A DNA stretch of 64,000 nucleotides from positions 264,870 through 328,869 of the forward strand of contig CAISDA010000006.1 in assembly GCA_903884005.1 (NCBI GenBank), read 5' to 3'. Both the position numbers and the translations under genes were made by a program. The stretch comes from an uncultured Ignavibacteriota bacterium. Lineage in GTDB: Bacteria; Bacteroidota; Ignavibacteria; UBA10030; UBA8401. This document shows positions 27,022 to 35,131 of this stretch, piece after piece. Every line of letters starts with the position of its first letter. Position 1 is the first letter of the stretch. The notes beneath the pieces were generated by a model. It was not told the origin of the DNA. It did not search any database and saw nothing but the letters and a program-made list of their open reading frames with translations.

Positions 27022-29565
27022 CTATTCGAGCGGGTGGATTTGACTTTTTTGGGCGGAGTCTGCCGGCATCACAGGTTGCTTCGATGTCGAATCAACCCCG
27101 GAATTCACCGGAGGGCTGAGATGCATCGTTCGCACACCCGCCGAGTCGGGCAACGCCGGAGGGCTGACATGCATCGGCTGTACACCGGCCGAGTCGGGCA
27201 ACGCCGGAGGGCTCACATGCATCGATCGCACACCCGCCGAGTCGGGCAACGCCGGAGGGCTCACATGCATCGATCGCACACCCGCCGAATCGGACGACAA
27301 CGGTACTCCGGCAGAGTCGCGCCCCGCAGGTGCAGCGGTCTTCCCTGGTTGAAGAGCCTTCAGTTTGTCTGCATCGGCCTTTGCTTTAGACGCTTTCTCT
27401 GCTTTCGCTCTCGCCTTCTCGGCGTCAATCTTATCCGCAGCGTCTTTTTCCGCCTTGGCTTTCTGTTCCGCTTCAAGCCGCGCAGCGGTGATCTCGGCAA
27501 GCTTTGGCTTCACGGTGCCGGCATAGGTCGACCCTGGAAATTTATCCACCAATTCTTTATACGCGATCTCGGCGCTGTCGTTGACGATCAGCGTATTTTC
27601 ATACAGCCATCCAACCGTGTACAGCGCTTTGGGAGAATACGGCGATTTCGGATAGGCAACGGCCAGCGTTCGCAGCTGCCGTATCGCCTCCTTCGGCTTC
27701 CCTCCATCGATCAGCCCTTCGGCGGACCAATAGAGCGTTTCCGCCGAATCCTTTTCCTCCCGCAGCAGCGGAAGGCCCAGGGTCTTTCGTGCTTCCTGAG
27801 CGTACGATGACTGCGGGGCGATATCAATGATCTTTCTATATATCGAGTCGGTCGCCGGTTTGGAGAGAGAATCCCGAGACGTGAGGATCTCGGCCATGGT
27901 AAAATACGACCGTGCGGCGAGACTGCTGTCGTTCGTGAGGCTGCACACATCGCTGTAATAGACGAGCGCGGAATCGGATCGGGCCATTTCAAGGTACAAC
28001 AATCCCGCCAGTTCGAATTTCGTGCGCGCCACGAGATGCGCAAGCGAATCGATGCGCTGGCGCTTCGCTGATGCCGCACCAAGGCTGTCTGCTCGCGCGA
28101 GACTGTCCTTGCGCGCTGTCGTGAAGCCAACGGCGGACGCGGTCGGACGTGATGAATCCGCCTGCAGTGCCTTCGGCGCGCGTCCGGCATCGGCACGCAC
28201 CGCTGATGTATCGGCATGCACACCGGTTGTGTCGCGGCGAACGTTGAATGCACGGTCCGCGCGAAGCGGATTTTTTGCAGCAGCGAGCGAGTCGCTACGG
28301 TGTACCGAGTCCCGTCGCGCAACGCTCGCCGAGTCTTCTTTTTTCGGCCGGGGATGTATCGTTTCCATGATCAGCGTGTCATAATTGGCCAGATCACGCT
28401 TGAGTATAAAAAATTTGGCGAAGATCTCCGACTTCATGGCGGCGTCGGGCGTGATGTCGGACGATGACATTTCCGTCTTCGCCTTGTCATAATATGTGCG
28501 GGCCGAATCGAATTTCAGAAGTACATGTTCGTACAGCGAGGCAAGCGCGAACATCGAGCGCGCGGCGTCGTCTGTGCGTGAAAAGGCCGTATCGACATAC
28601 CGGTATTGCGCCACCGCTTCCTCGATGTTGCCCTGGGCGGCATACGTGTTGCCCACTTCGCGGTGTGCGGTGCCGAAGTACTCGAGGTATTTTGAGTCGT
28701 CTATCTTCGCAAAGAGAATGGCTAGCGCAGGATCGAATTTCTTCTGCTGGGTCATCATCCTGCTCTCGTAAACGGCGGCCTGAAACGTGGTATTATAATC
28801 GGGGCTGAATTTTTTCACGTCGTGAAACGCTTCTTCGGCCTCTGCCGGCTTGCCCAGTTTGTTGTAACAGATGCCTAGCTGAAATTGCGTGCGTGCATTT
28901 TCTTCGTCGTCGCTCAATACATCCACCGATTGGGTGAAATATTGCAGCGCATCGTCAAAATCGTTCTCCGCGAAATAATGGTCGCCGATGATCAGCGCTG
29001 CGCGGCCTGCGACTTCGTGTTCCTTGTTTTTTATCGCGTCGATATACAATGCGCCGAGCAGCTGCAGCCCTTCGGCATTTCGCTTCTGCCTCAACAGAGA
29101 CCTCCCGTACCACAGTTTCGTCTCGGGAATGAGGCTGCTTTGGGGGTATTGGGCTATAAGTTCCAAAAATTTCCGTTCTGCTTTGACGTCCTCTTCAAGA
29201 TAGAAATACGATTTTCCGATCATCAGCAGCGCATCGTCCACGAATTTGGATGTGGGATAATACGACAGCAGCTTGCTGTTCTTCTCAATGGAATTCGTGA
29301 ATTTCTGGCGAGCGGTTGTCGAAAGGATGTAGACGGCGCTTTGCCCCCTCGCGTTCTTCTCCCGCACCGCCTGTAAACCGGCGAGCACTTCCGTTTCCGC
29401 CTCGTTGTACATTTTTTGAGCGTTGTAATAGGTGTTGAAATACGAAGAGACGTTCGTCTGCCGCTGCGCGATAAAATCGCCCACGGGGGAAACGACCTGA
29501 CAGCCGGTTAGGATAACGACGATTGTGCTAAGGAGCAGTACTCGAGCGATGTGTTGGGTTCTCAC
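27022..29565 (-). CDS. TPR lipoprotein, SprE/PorW-like (type IX secretion)
   Basis: From GTG 29565 the product is 847 residues and begins VRTQHIARVLLLSTIVVILTGC, a lipoprotein signal with lipobox LTGC. An upstream ATG frame to 29709 has no signal-like N-terminus. After the Cys comes NVSSYFNTYYNAQKMYNEAE, reminiscent of the start of T9SS lipoprotein SprE/PorW, then many TPR-like helical pairs. Next come a low-complexity Asp/Ala/Ser/Arg region around 440-530, an Ala/Lys/Glu coiled coil, and a C-terminal array of 16-residue repeats. T9SS cargo genes elsewhere in the window support, but do not prove, a T9SS role. A generic TPR lipoprotein is the alternative. Confidence 0.62.
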   Translation of the reverse strand: MRTQHIARVLLLSTIVVILTGCQVVSPVGDFIAQRQTNVSSYFNTYYNAQKMYNEAETEVLAGLQAVREKNARGQSAVYILSTTARQKFTNSIEKNSKLLSYYPTSKFVDDALLMIGKSYFYLEEDVKAERKFLELIAQYPQSSLIPETKLWYGRSLLRQKRNAEGLQLLGALYIDAIKNKEHEVAGRAALIIGDHYFAENDFDDALQYFTQSVDVLSDDEENARTQFQLGICYNKLGKPAEAEEAFHDVKKFSPDYNTTFQAAVYESRMMTQQKKFDPALAILFAKIDDSKYLEYFGTAHREVGNTYAAQGNIEEAVAQYRYVDTAFSRTDDAARSMFALASLYEHVLLKFDSARTYYDKAKTEMSSSDITPDAAMKSEIFAKFFILKRDLANYDTLIMETIHPRPKKEDSASVARRDSVHRSDSLAAAKNPLRADRAFNVRRDTTGVHADTSAVRADAGRAPKALQADSSRPTASAVGFTTARKDSLARADSLGAASAKRQRIDSLAHLVARTKFELAGLLYLEMARSDSALVYYSDVCSLTNDSSLAARSYFTMAEILTSRDSLSKPATDSIYRKIIDIAPQSSYAQEARKTLGLPLLREEKDSAETLYWSAEGLIDGGKPKEAIRQLRTLAVAYPKSPYSPKALYTVGWLYENTLIVNDSAEIAYKELVDKFPGSTYAGTVKPKLAEITAARLEAEQKAKAEKDAADKIDAEKARAKAEKASKAKADADKLKALQPGKTAAPAGRDSAGVPLSSDSAGVRSMHVSPPALPDSAGVRSMHVSPPALPDSAGVQPMHVSPPALPDSAGVRTMHLSPPVNSGVDSTSKQPVMPADSAQKSQIHPLE
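27121..27312 (-). repeat. 48-bp minisatellite in the 3' end of the TPR lipoprotein gene
   Basis: The unit starting ATGCATCG recurs at 27121, 27169, 27217 and 27265, exactly 48 bases apart. It encodes about four 16-residue copies of a DSAGVRSMHVSPPALP-type unit. Copies differ at only a few bases, and one carries QPM for RSM. The unit length is a multiple of three, so copy change keeps the frame. Confidence 0.95.
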
Positions 29566-29807
29566 GCGTTCACCGTTGGATGCTGTGATGTCAATACTCT
29601 CTGAGACTCGTCCGGGCCGAAGCCGGGCAGGCGGAGTGTTGATCGTTAATATATTGGCATCGTAGCAAGGATCATTGTGAAAAATAGGGAAAACAAGCAT
29701 GAGACGCAACTGGGTATCGATTAAACTTATTTATTTCTTTGGTGTCTATATAGATGAATAGGTAACAGTATCACGAACACGTACAACGAATTACTCACTT
29801 ACCAATC

Positions 29808-29812
29808 AGGAG
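29808..29812 (+). promoter_or_regulatory. Ribosome-binding site of the Spy-like gene
   Basis: AGGAG lies seven bases before ATG 29820 and fixes the start of the only clear plus-strand gene. Confidence 0.85.
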
Positions 29813-29819
29813 CAACGCC

Positions 29820-30311
29820 ATGAAAAAAATCCTTGTCATCATCATTCTTGTACTGTGCGGCCTGAGCACTGCCGCGTGGGCAGCCGAGAAGAACATGAAA
29901 CACATGCCGGAGGGAATGCGCGCAAAAAAAGAATTCCTCGCATCCCTGAATCTGACCGATGCTCAGAAAAAAGACCTGGCTGCGCTCAAATTGGAAAATG
30001 AAAAACGCGGCATCGCGCTGCGCGCCAAAGCCGAAACCGCGAAGCTTGAATTGCACGAGCTACTCATGGCCGACGCGCCTGACCACACAGCCATCGAAAA
30101 AATGATGGCCGAGCTCATCAAAACAGAAACCGACATCCGGATGAATAAGATCGACGGGTGGTTCGCCGCCAATAAAATGCTCACCGCCGACCAGCAAAAA
30201 ATTTGGATCAAGGCATTGCGCGTCGGGACCATGCAGGCCATGGGCGGCAAGAACAAAGGCATGTATCGCCCCATGGGTGAGCGTGAACCGTCGCGCCCGG
30301 ATATGAAGTAA
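29820..30311 (+). CDS. Spy/CpxP-like periplasmic protein
   Basis: 163 residues beginning MKKILVIIILVLCGLSTAAWA, a cleavable signal peptide, so periplasmic. The mature part is helical and carries two LTxxQ-like motifs (LNLTDAQKKDL and MLTADQQKIW), the hallmark of the Spy/CpxP/ZraP chaperone family, and is methionine-rich at both ends (KHMPEGMR, GMYRPMG). Metal or envelope-stress response is the usual role; no regulator is next to it. It is the only plus-strand gene in the window and is divergent from the TPR lipoprotein gene, sharing a 254-base upstream region. Confidence 0.78.
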   Translation: MKKILVIIILVLCGLSTAAWAAEKNMKHMPEGMRAKKEFLASLNLTDAQKKDLAALKLENEKRGIALRAKAETAKLELHELLMADAPDHTAIEKMMAELIKTETDIRMNKIDGWFAANKMLTADQQKIWIKALRVGTMQAMGGKNKGMYRPMGEREPSRPDMK

Positions 30312-30324
30312 CAGAAGCGTTGCC

Positions 30325-30353
30325 CTGTCCGCACTGCGCGTGGGTGCGGACAG
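30325..30353. terminator. Stem-loop between convergent genes
   Basis: Arms CTGTCCGCAC (30325-30334) and GTGCGGACAG (30344-30353) enclose a nine-base loop, between the 3' ends of the Spy-like gene and the minus-strand SDR gene. No T-run follows, so termination is plausible but not shown. Confidence 0.5.
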
Positions 30354-30397
30354 TGCCGTGACCCTGCCCCGATCGGCGTGTTCACGGCGGCAGAGGG

Positions 30398-31108
30398 TTA
30401 TTTCAGAATTCTCGCCGGACGGACGTCGATCTCGCTTACATTCGTCCGCGCCGGCATCGTCAGCGCAAACAGTGTTGTCTCCGCAATATCCTCCGGCTGT
30501 ATAATCGTGTGCGCATCCTTCGCGTGATCCGAGAATTCCGTATTCACCGCTCCCGGACAGATGGTGACCACACGGATATTGTAGTCCCTCACCTCCAGCA
30601 TGAGCGAACGCGCAAATCCCAGCAGAGCAAATTTGGTGGCTGAATACGCGGCACCGCCGACGAACGAGTTCTTCGATGCCAGCGACGCGATATTCACTAT
30701 TTGCCCGCCGTGCCGCTTGATCATTCCCGGCAGGAACGCCTTCGTGCAGAGAAAGACGCCGCGCACATTGACATCGAACATGCCGTCGAAATCTTCGAGC
30801 TTCATGTCCAGAACTTTTGCAAAGACACCATACCCGGCATTGTTGATGAGGATGTCGGCGCCTCCGAACTGCTGCTCGACCTGAACGGCAAGCTCTGCCA
30901 CGGAATCCGCCGATCGCACATCGGTGAGGATTGCGACGGCCTGGCCTCCCCTGGTCTTGATCGACTCGCGAACCGTTTCCAATCGATTTGCATCCCGCGC
31001 CGCAAGCACGACAGTCGCGCCGGCGTCGGCAAGGGAATTCGCAATGGATTCTCCGATCCCTCTGCTAGCTCCTGTGACAACGGCAATTTTTCCCTTAAGC
31101 GATTCCAT
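30398..31108 (-). CDS. Short-chain dehydrogenase/reductase
   Basis: 236 residues from ATG 31108 (MESLKGKIAVVTGASRGIG); an in-frame start at 31141 adds an unlikely 11 residues. It is a classical SDR: TGASRGIG cofactor motif near 12-19, NNAG, IVNIASLAS with the catalytic Ser, and YSATK as the Tyr/Lys pair. The Arg-containing AARDANR after strand 2 suggests NADPH. Its C-terminal region (PEDIAETTLFAL, then EIDVRP) resembles the corresponding part of the upstream SDR (31264), so they may be paralogues in the same pterin-related pathway. About 155 bases with a duplicated repeat separate them. Substrate unknown. Confidence 0.83.
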   Translation of the reverse strand: MESLKGKIAVVTGASRGIGESIANSLADAGATVVLAARDANRLETVRESIKTRGGQAVAILTDVRSADSVAELAVQVEQQFGGADILINNAGYGVFAKVLDMKLEDFDGMFDVNVRGVFLCTKAFLPGMIKRHGGQIVNIASLASKNSFVGGAAYSATKFALLGFARSLMLEVRDYNIRVVTICPGAVNTEFSDHAKDAHTIIQPEDIAETTLFALTMPARTNVSEIDVRPARILK

Positions 31109-31135
31109 TGGTATCAGTGTAAAGTGAGTGAATGT

Positions 31136-31275
31136 CCGCACCGCGTGCGCGGTGCAAGTTTTTGTTTGTTACGTACGAGAGATCGCCGTCGCATCGGTGC
31201 GCATGTAGGGCGAGATGTTATCTCGCCCGCACCGCGTGCGCGGTGCAAGTGTTTATTTGTTGCTTACGAGAGATC
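31136..31275. repeat. 49-bp direct repeat pair with palindromic spacer
   Basis: A 49-bp unit occurs at 31136-31184 and again at 31227-31275 with about four mismatches. The second copy covers the last four codons and stop of the SDR gene at 31264. The spacer holds GGGCGAGAT (31208-31216) and ATCTCGCCC (31220-31228), a 9-bp stem with a GTT loop. GCACCGCGTGCGCGGTGC inside each unit is also palindromic. The GTAGGGCGAGAT core reappears in the tandem array at the right edge of the window. Confidence 0.85.
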
Positions 31276-31986
31276 TCCCTCGACCGGCCGTATGATGATC
31301 TCATCGGTCGTCATGCGCTCGGGCTGGCAATACAGCGACACGACAACATCGGCCACATCGTCCGGTTGCATCATTTTCGCGCCGAACGTGTCGCGATTTT
31401 TCCGGTTCCACATGTCCGTTTCGACTGCGCCCGGCAGAACATCGATCACACGCACTCCCCGTGTCCGTACTTCCGCGCGCACTCCGCGCATCATCGCCAG
31501 CGACGCTGCCTTCGACGCGGCATAGACCGATGAATTCTGGAACGTCGTCACAGCAGCCACCGAATGGATCGTGATGATGTGCCCCTTTTTCGCCGCAAGC
31601 ATAGACGGGAGCACCGCCTGCGTGCAGAGAAAGACTCCACGGAGGTTCGTTTCGAGAATCGAATCAAATTCGGCCGGCGTCGTGTGCTCGAATTTTTTGA
31701 ACCGCGTCACCCCCGCATTGTTGACGAGCACATGCACGCGTCCGTATGTTGTCTGTATTTTTTTCATTGCCGCCTGCACACTCTTTGCCGATACAACATC
31801 CACCACAACGGCCGTTGCCGATCCCCCCTCGCTTCGGATGCGCGCTGCCGTTGCCGCAAGCGCTTCCCTGCTTCTTCCGCTGACGATCACATGCGCGCCG
31901 ATGGCTGCGAATGCATGAGCGATCGCGGCGCCGATGCCCCGGCCGGCGCCTGTGACCCATACGATCTGTTTCGCATCCATGGTCAT
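31264..31986 (-). CDS. SDR resembling bacterial sepiapterin reductase
   Basis: 240 residues from ATG 31986, which overlaps the folE stop (ATGA); ATG 31980 ([11 protein letters not shown]) is an alternative. It is a classical SDR with [31 protein letters not shown] and YAASK. The C-terminus [18 protein letters not shown] and [10 protein letters not shown] looks, from memory, very like Chlorobium sepiapterin reductase. That enzyme makes L-threo-tetrahydrobiopterin from 6-pyruvoyl-tetrahydropterin. Coupling to folE and the PTPS-like gene supports this role. A general ketoacyl reductase is the fallback. Confidence 0.75.
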   Translation of the reverse strand: MTMDAKQIVWVTGAGRGIGAAIAHAFAAIGAHVIVSGRSREALAATAARIRSEGGSATAVVVDVVSAKSVQAAMKKIQTTYGRVHVLVNNAGVTRFKKFEHTTPAEFDSILETNLRGVFLCTQAVLPSMLAAKKGHIITIHSVAAVTTFQNSSVYAASKAASLAMMRGVRAEVRTRGVRVIDVLPGAVETDMWNRKNRDTFGAKMMQPDDVADVVVSLYCQPERMTTDEIIIRPVEGDLS

Positions 31987-32567
31987 CCCAGTTTGTTCGA
32001 TATGAGCGTTAAAAATTCGGTGCGCGTCTTGATGTTGTCCTGAAAAACACCGAGCATTGTGCTTGTGGTGGCGCTCGAATGCTGCTTCTCGACGCCCCTG
32101 ATCATCATGCACATGTGGCGGCCTTCAACAACCACCGCGACGCCGTCCGGCTTCAGGATGTCCATGAGCGTATCGGCGATCTGGCGCGTCATGCGCTCCT
32201 GCACCTGCAACCGCCGCGCGAACATGTCCACGATGCGAGGGATCTTGCTCAGGCCGATGATCTTCCCGTTCGGGATGTACGCGACATGCGCTTTCCCGTA
32301 GAACGGCAGCAGATGATGCTCGCATGTGCTCACAAAGTCGATGTCCTTCACGATCACCATTTCTTTGTACTCTTCCGTGAAGAGCGCTCCGTTGACGATC
32401 GTCTTGATGCTCTCGGAGTATCCTTTGGTGAGATAGTGAAGCGATTTTGCGACGCGCGAGGGTGTCTTGAGCAGCCCTTCCCGTTCGGGATCCTCCTTCA
32501 AATGTATCAGCAGATCGTGCACGAGGTCTTCCAGGCTCAGTCCCGTTGTTAATTTTTTTGGCTTCAA
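31983..32567 (-). CDS. folE: GTP cyclohydrolase I
   Basis: 194 residues from a TTG start at 32567 (reading [16 protein letters not shown]), whose TTGA overlaps the stop of the PTPS-like gene by 4 bases. The only upstream ATG frame runs through that gene. FolE converts GTP to dihydroneopterin triphosphate. Zinc and catalytic motifs are present: [47 protein letters not shown], and [11 protein letters not shown]. The product feeds folate or biopterin; the flanking PTPS-like and sepiapterin-reductase-like genes favour a biopterin-type branch. Confidence 0.93.
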   Translation of the reverse strand: MKPKKLTTGLSLEDLVHDLLIHLKEDPEREGLLKTPSRVAKSLHYLTKGYSESIKTIVNGALFTEEYKEMVIVKDIDFVSTCEHHLLPFYGKAHVAYIPNGKIIGLSKIPRIVDMFARRLQVQERMTRQIADTLMDILKPDGVAVVVEGRHMCMMIRGVEKQHSSATTSTMLGVFQDNIKTRTEFLTLISNKLG

Positions 32568-32986
32568 CTGTGTTCTCCCTTGTATTCCGCAAAATTCTGT
32601 TCCGTTTCGTACAGCCGTACAGCGTACAGATGTCCGTTGAGGATGTGCGGTTCGAGCTGGTTCCAGCATGCCACCGCGATGTTCTCGGCGGTGGGTATGA
32701 TGCCGCGTAAAAATTCGACATCCATATTCAAATGTTTATGATCGACATGCGCGATAACATGCTCGTCGATGATCGCTTTCAGCTTTTTAAGGTCCATCAC
32801 GTATCCCGTCCGGGGATCCGGCTCGCCGGCGACGGTGACTTCGATATAATAGTTGTGCCCGTGGCCGTTCACGCTGGCGCATTTATCGAACACTGCTTCG
32901 TTCTCGCGATCGCTGAATGAAGGATTGAACAGCCTGTGTGCGGCGCTGAAGTGGGCACGGCGCGTGACGTACAGAAGAGAAGGCAT
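32564..32986 (-). CDS. 6-pyruvoyl-tetrahydropterin synthase / QueD family, PTPS-like
   Basis: 140 residues from ATG 32986 ([19 protein letters not shown]). Zinc histidines are His17, His42 and His44 and the catalytic Cys is Cys36 in [13 protein letters not shown]. The Cys-x5-His spacing, VDHKHLN, TAENIAV and YETEQN segments follow the animal PTPS pattern; E. coli QueD has Cys-x3-His and KETCTAG. It would convert dihydroneopterin triphosphate to 6-pyruvoyl-tetrahydropterin. No queuosine genes are nearby, and folE plus a sepiapterin-reductase-like SDR follow with 4-base overlaps. A QueD role in queuosine synthesis remains possible. Confidence 0.88.
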   Translation of the reverse strand: MPSLLYVTRRAHFSAAHRLFNPSFSDRENEAVFDKCASVNGHGHNYYIEVTVAGEPDPRTGYVMDLKKLKAIIDEHVIAHVDHKHLNMDVEFLRGIIPTAENIAVACWNQLEPHILNGHLYAVRLYETEQNFAEYKGEHS

Positions 32987-33166
32987 CGTTTGTCTAATGT
33001 TAGTAAAGTGCGGCATTGCGCACCATGACCGGCGCATTCACGCGGCAGGCATCGACGCGCCGCTGTCTCACAACGGCGAACAGGCTATCGTGAGAGGCTT
33101 CGATAATATGAGGTTGGCACACAGCGGGAGATGCAGCGAGGAACTGCACCGAATGCGCATCCCCGC

Positions 33167-33218
33167 CATGGAATACTCCGGCCCCGCCCGCGTTCCCGGC
33201 GGGCGCCGGCATTCCATG
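33167..33218. other. Long GC-rich stem-loop after the AhpC-like gene
   Basis: Outer arms CATGGAAT (33167-33174) and ATTCCATG (33211-33218), middle arms CCGGC and GCCGG, and inner arms GCCCG and CGGGC stack into one interrupted hairpin. It ends 7 bases beyond the stop of the peroxiredoxin gene (minus strand). There is no T-run, so it may terminate or protect the transcript end. Confidence 0.6.
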
Positions 33219-33225
33219 TGTTCAC

Positions 33226-33762
33226 TTACAATGTCGCTTCGCCCTTGTGCCAGTTGCACGGGGTCAGTTCGCCCGTCTGCAGCGCGTCGAGCACGCGGAT
33301 TGTTTCATCGATATTCCGGCCCACGCTCAGGTCGTTCACGCTCACCCAGCGTATCGTATTTTCTGGGTCCACGATGAACGTGGCGCGCAGCGCAACCTGA
33401 TCGGCTCCCGTTAAGATACCGAGTTTCGTCGTCAACGTCTTTGCATGATCGGACACCATGGGGAATTTCAATTCCTTCAGATCCGGATGATTGTCGCGCC
33501 ATGCAAGGTGCACATACGCCGTGTCCGTGCTGCCGCCGAGCAGCACCGTGCCGCGGGCGCTGAACTCGGAGAGCTTGTCGCTGAACCCTTTGATCTCCGT
33601 CGGACACACAAACGTAAAATCCTTGGGCCAGAAAAAGAACACAAGCCATTTTTTATTCTTAAGGATATCCGCAGATTTGATGATCTTGAATTCCTTGCCT
33701 GCGGCACGCGAAACGCACGCCTCTAACGCAAATTCGGGAAATTTATCGCCTATTGTTAACAT
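33226..33762 (-). CDS. 2-Cys peroxiredoxin, AhpC/Prx1 type
   Basis: 178 residues. It reduces hydrogen peroxide and organic peroxides. The peroxidatic cysteine is Cys53 in DFTFVCPTE and the resolving cysteine is Cys169 in LTPCNWHKGE, close to the C-terminus as in typical 2-Cys AhpC. The partner reductant (AhpD, AhpF or thioredoxin) is not in the window. It is the last gene of a peroxide-defence run: peroxiredoxin, rhodanese, Bcp, AhpC-like, with 33 bases to bcp. Confidence 0.93.
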   Translation of the reverse strand: MLTIGDKFPEFALEACVSRAAGKEFKIIKSADILKNKKWLVFFFWPKDFTFVCPTEIKGFSDKLSEFSARGTVLLGGSTDTAYVHLAWRDNHPDLKELKFPMVSDHAKTLTTKLGILTGADQVALRATFIVDPENTIRWVSVNDLSVGRNIDETIRVLDALQTGELTPCNWHKGEATL

Positions 33763-33795
33763 GATGCATCTCTCTTTCTTGTGTGGGGTTGATGG

Positions 33796-34257
33796 CTACT
33801 CCAATGCATTGAGTACTTCTTCGGTATGTCCGTCGATCTTGACCTTCGGAAAAATATGCGTGATATACCCTGTCTCATCGATGATCACTGTCGTCCGTTC
33901 GACTCCCATGTATTTCCTGCCGTAGAGGCTCTTCTCTCTCCAAATGCCGTACGGCTCGAGGATTGTTTTGTCTTCATCGCTCAGGAGGAGAAAATTCAGT
34001 CCCTGTTTTTCAATGAATTTTTTGTGCGATGGGATACTGTCCGGACTGACGCCGATGACGACCGCGCCTTTGTCGGTGATCGCGGTGATATTGTCGCGGA
34101 ACGAGCACGCTTCCTTGATGCAGCCCGAGGTGTTGTCCTTCGGATAGAAATAGAGCACGACTTTTTTTCCGAGGAACTCTTTGAGCGAGTGTTTTTTTCC
34201 GTCGCTTCCTTGAAGCGTGAAGGCCGATGCTTTTTTACCGACGCGTAGTTCTGCCAT
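33796..34257 (-). CDS. bcp: Peroxiredoxin Q / Bcp, thioredoxin-dependent thiol peroxidase
   Basis: 153 residues. The signature YFYPKDNTSGCIKEACSFRD places the peroxidatic Cys46 and resolving Cys51 five residues apart, the atypical 2-Cys arrangement of PrxQ. Ser44 stands where Pro is usual (T-P-G-C). It is cytosolic and uses thioredoxin. It sits between the AhpC-like gene and the rhodanese gene in the same direction. Confidence 0.93.
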   Translation of the reverse strand: MAELRVGKKASAFTLQGSDGKKHSLKEFLGKKVVLYFYPKDNTSGCIKEACSFRDNITAITDKGAVVIGVSPDSIPSHKKFIEKQGLNFLLLSDEDKTILEPYGIWREKSLYGRKYMGVERTTVIIDETGYITHIFPKVKIDGHTEEVLNALE

Positions 34258-34358
34258 GATATGCTTTCATTCGTGCGTTGAACATGATGCTCTTCGATCG
34301 GACAGGTGAATGCGGCATGCGCTGCGCTCACCCGCCGTGCGGAGAGTGGAAACAACAA

Positions 34359-34667
34359 TTAATATTTTTCAAGCGACTCGTCGATTGCAGAACACGCGTC
34401 GATGCCTCCCTCGAGGTTGAATACCTCTTGCCATCCCTTGTCCTGAAGGAACATGCACGCCTGCTGACTGCGCACTCCCGTATGACAATACACGATGATG
34501 GTTTTGTCTGCGGGCACTTCCTTCAACCGGAAAGGGATCGAACTCAACGGTATGAGCGTCGCGCCGGGAAGATGGACGATGTCAAACTCCCATTGTTCCC
34601 GCACATCGAGCAGCACGGTATCACCGACCGCGCGCAGCGCCTCTTCGGCTGTCACGTTCCGTATCAT
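34359..34667 (-). CDS. Single-domain rhodanese-like protein
   Basis: 102 residues from ATG 34667, which overlaps the last base of the preceding peroxiredoxin stop (TGATG). The active-site loop is YCHTGVRSQ with Cys61, followed by NLEGGIDAC; N-terminal LLDVREQWEFDIVHLPGA is the family opening. Such proteins carry sulfane sulfur; GlpE-like sulfurtransfer or a redox relay are possible. Translational coupling to a peroxiredoxin suggests a linked thiol function. The upstream in-frame extension to 34730 belongs to the overlapping gene. Confidence 0.88.
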   Translation of the reverse strand: MIRNVTAEEALRAVGDTVLLDVREQWEFDIVHLPGATLIPLSSIPFRLKEVPADKTIIVYCHTGVRSQQACMFLQDKGWQEVFNLEGGIDACSAIDESLEKY

Positions 34668-35131
34668 CAGGCAACGGCTTTCTGTACTTCGTCGTATGGA
34701 GGTTCCACACCGGGATTCTCCGAAACCCATGCGTAAGTCACAATGCCTGCCCCGTCCACGACATAGACGGAACGCTTTGCCGCTTCATACCCCGGGATGC
34801 CCGCAAAATTTTCATGCACTCCGCCGTATGCTTTCGATGCTTCCCGATTGACATCCGAGAGGATCGGGAACGTCACCTGGTTCTTATCGGCAAACGCCTT
34901 GTTGGCAAACGGACTGTCAACGCTCACACCCACCACCTGGGCGTCCACCGTATTGAACTGTGCGAGCGAGTCGCGGAATGCGCATAGCTCTTTTTCACAA
35001 ACCCCTGTGAATGCTCCCGGAAAAAATACCAACACGACTTTTTTTCCTGAAAATTCGCCGAGCGATCGGGGTGCGCGTGCTGTATCGACAAGTGTAAACT
35101 GGGGAGCTGTGGATCCGACTGATAGGGCCAT
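34667..35131 (-). CDS. Peroxiredoxin, AhpE/Prx5-like
   Basis: 154 residues from ATG 35131, which has an AGGAGA ribosome-binding site; the open frame to 35179 is not needed. The active site FFPGAFTGVCEKELCAFRD holds Cys45 and Cys50, the one-turn spacing of AhpE/PrxQ-like enzymes. It is the first gene of the peroxide-defence unit and is 1-base coupled to the rhodanese gene. It is the third distinct peroxiredoxin subfamily within 2 kb. Confidence 0.9.
   Translation of the reverse strand: MALSVGSTAPQFTLVDTARAPRSLGEFSGKKVVLVFFPGAFTGVCEKELCAFRDSLAQFNTVDAQVVGVSVDSPFANKAFADKNQVTFPILSDVNREASKAYGGVHENFAGIPGYEAAKRSVYVVDGAGIVTYAWVSENPGVEPPYDEVQKAVA

Noticed and set aside
27122..27810. Plus-strand frame across the TPR lipoprotein gene
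   Set aside because: It is a repeat-driven shadow of the minus-strand gene, whose lipobox and TPR-like pattern are convincing.
32564..32986. QueD for queuosine synthesis
   Set aside because: The Cys-x5-His spacing and YETEQN pattern fit PTPS better and no queuosine genes are nearby, so I kept QueD only as an alternative.
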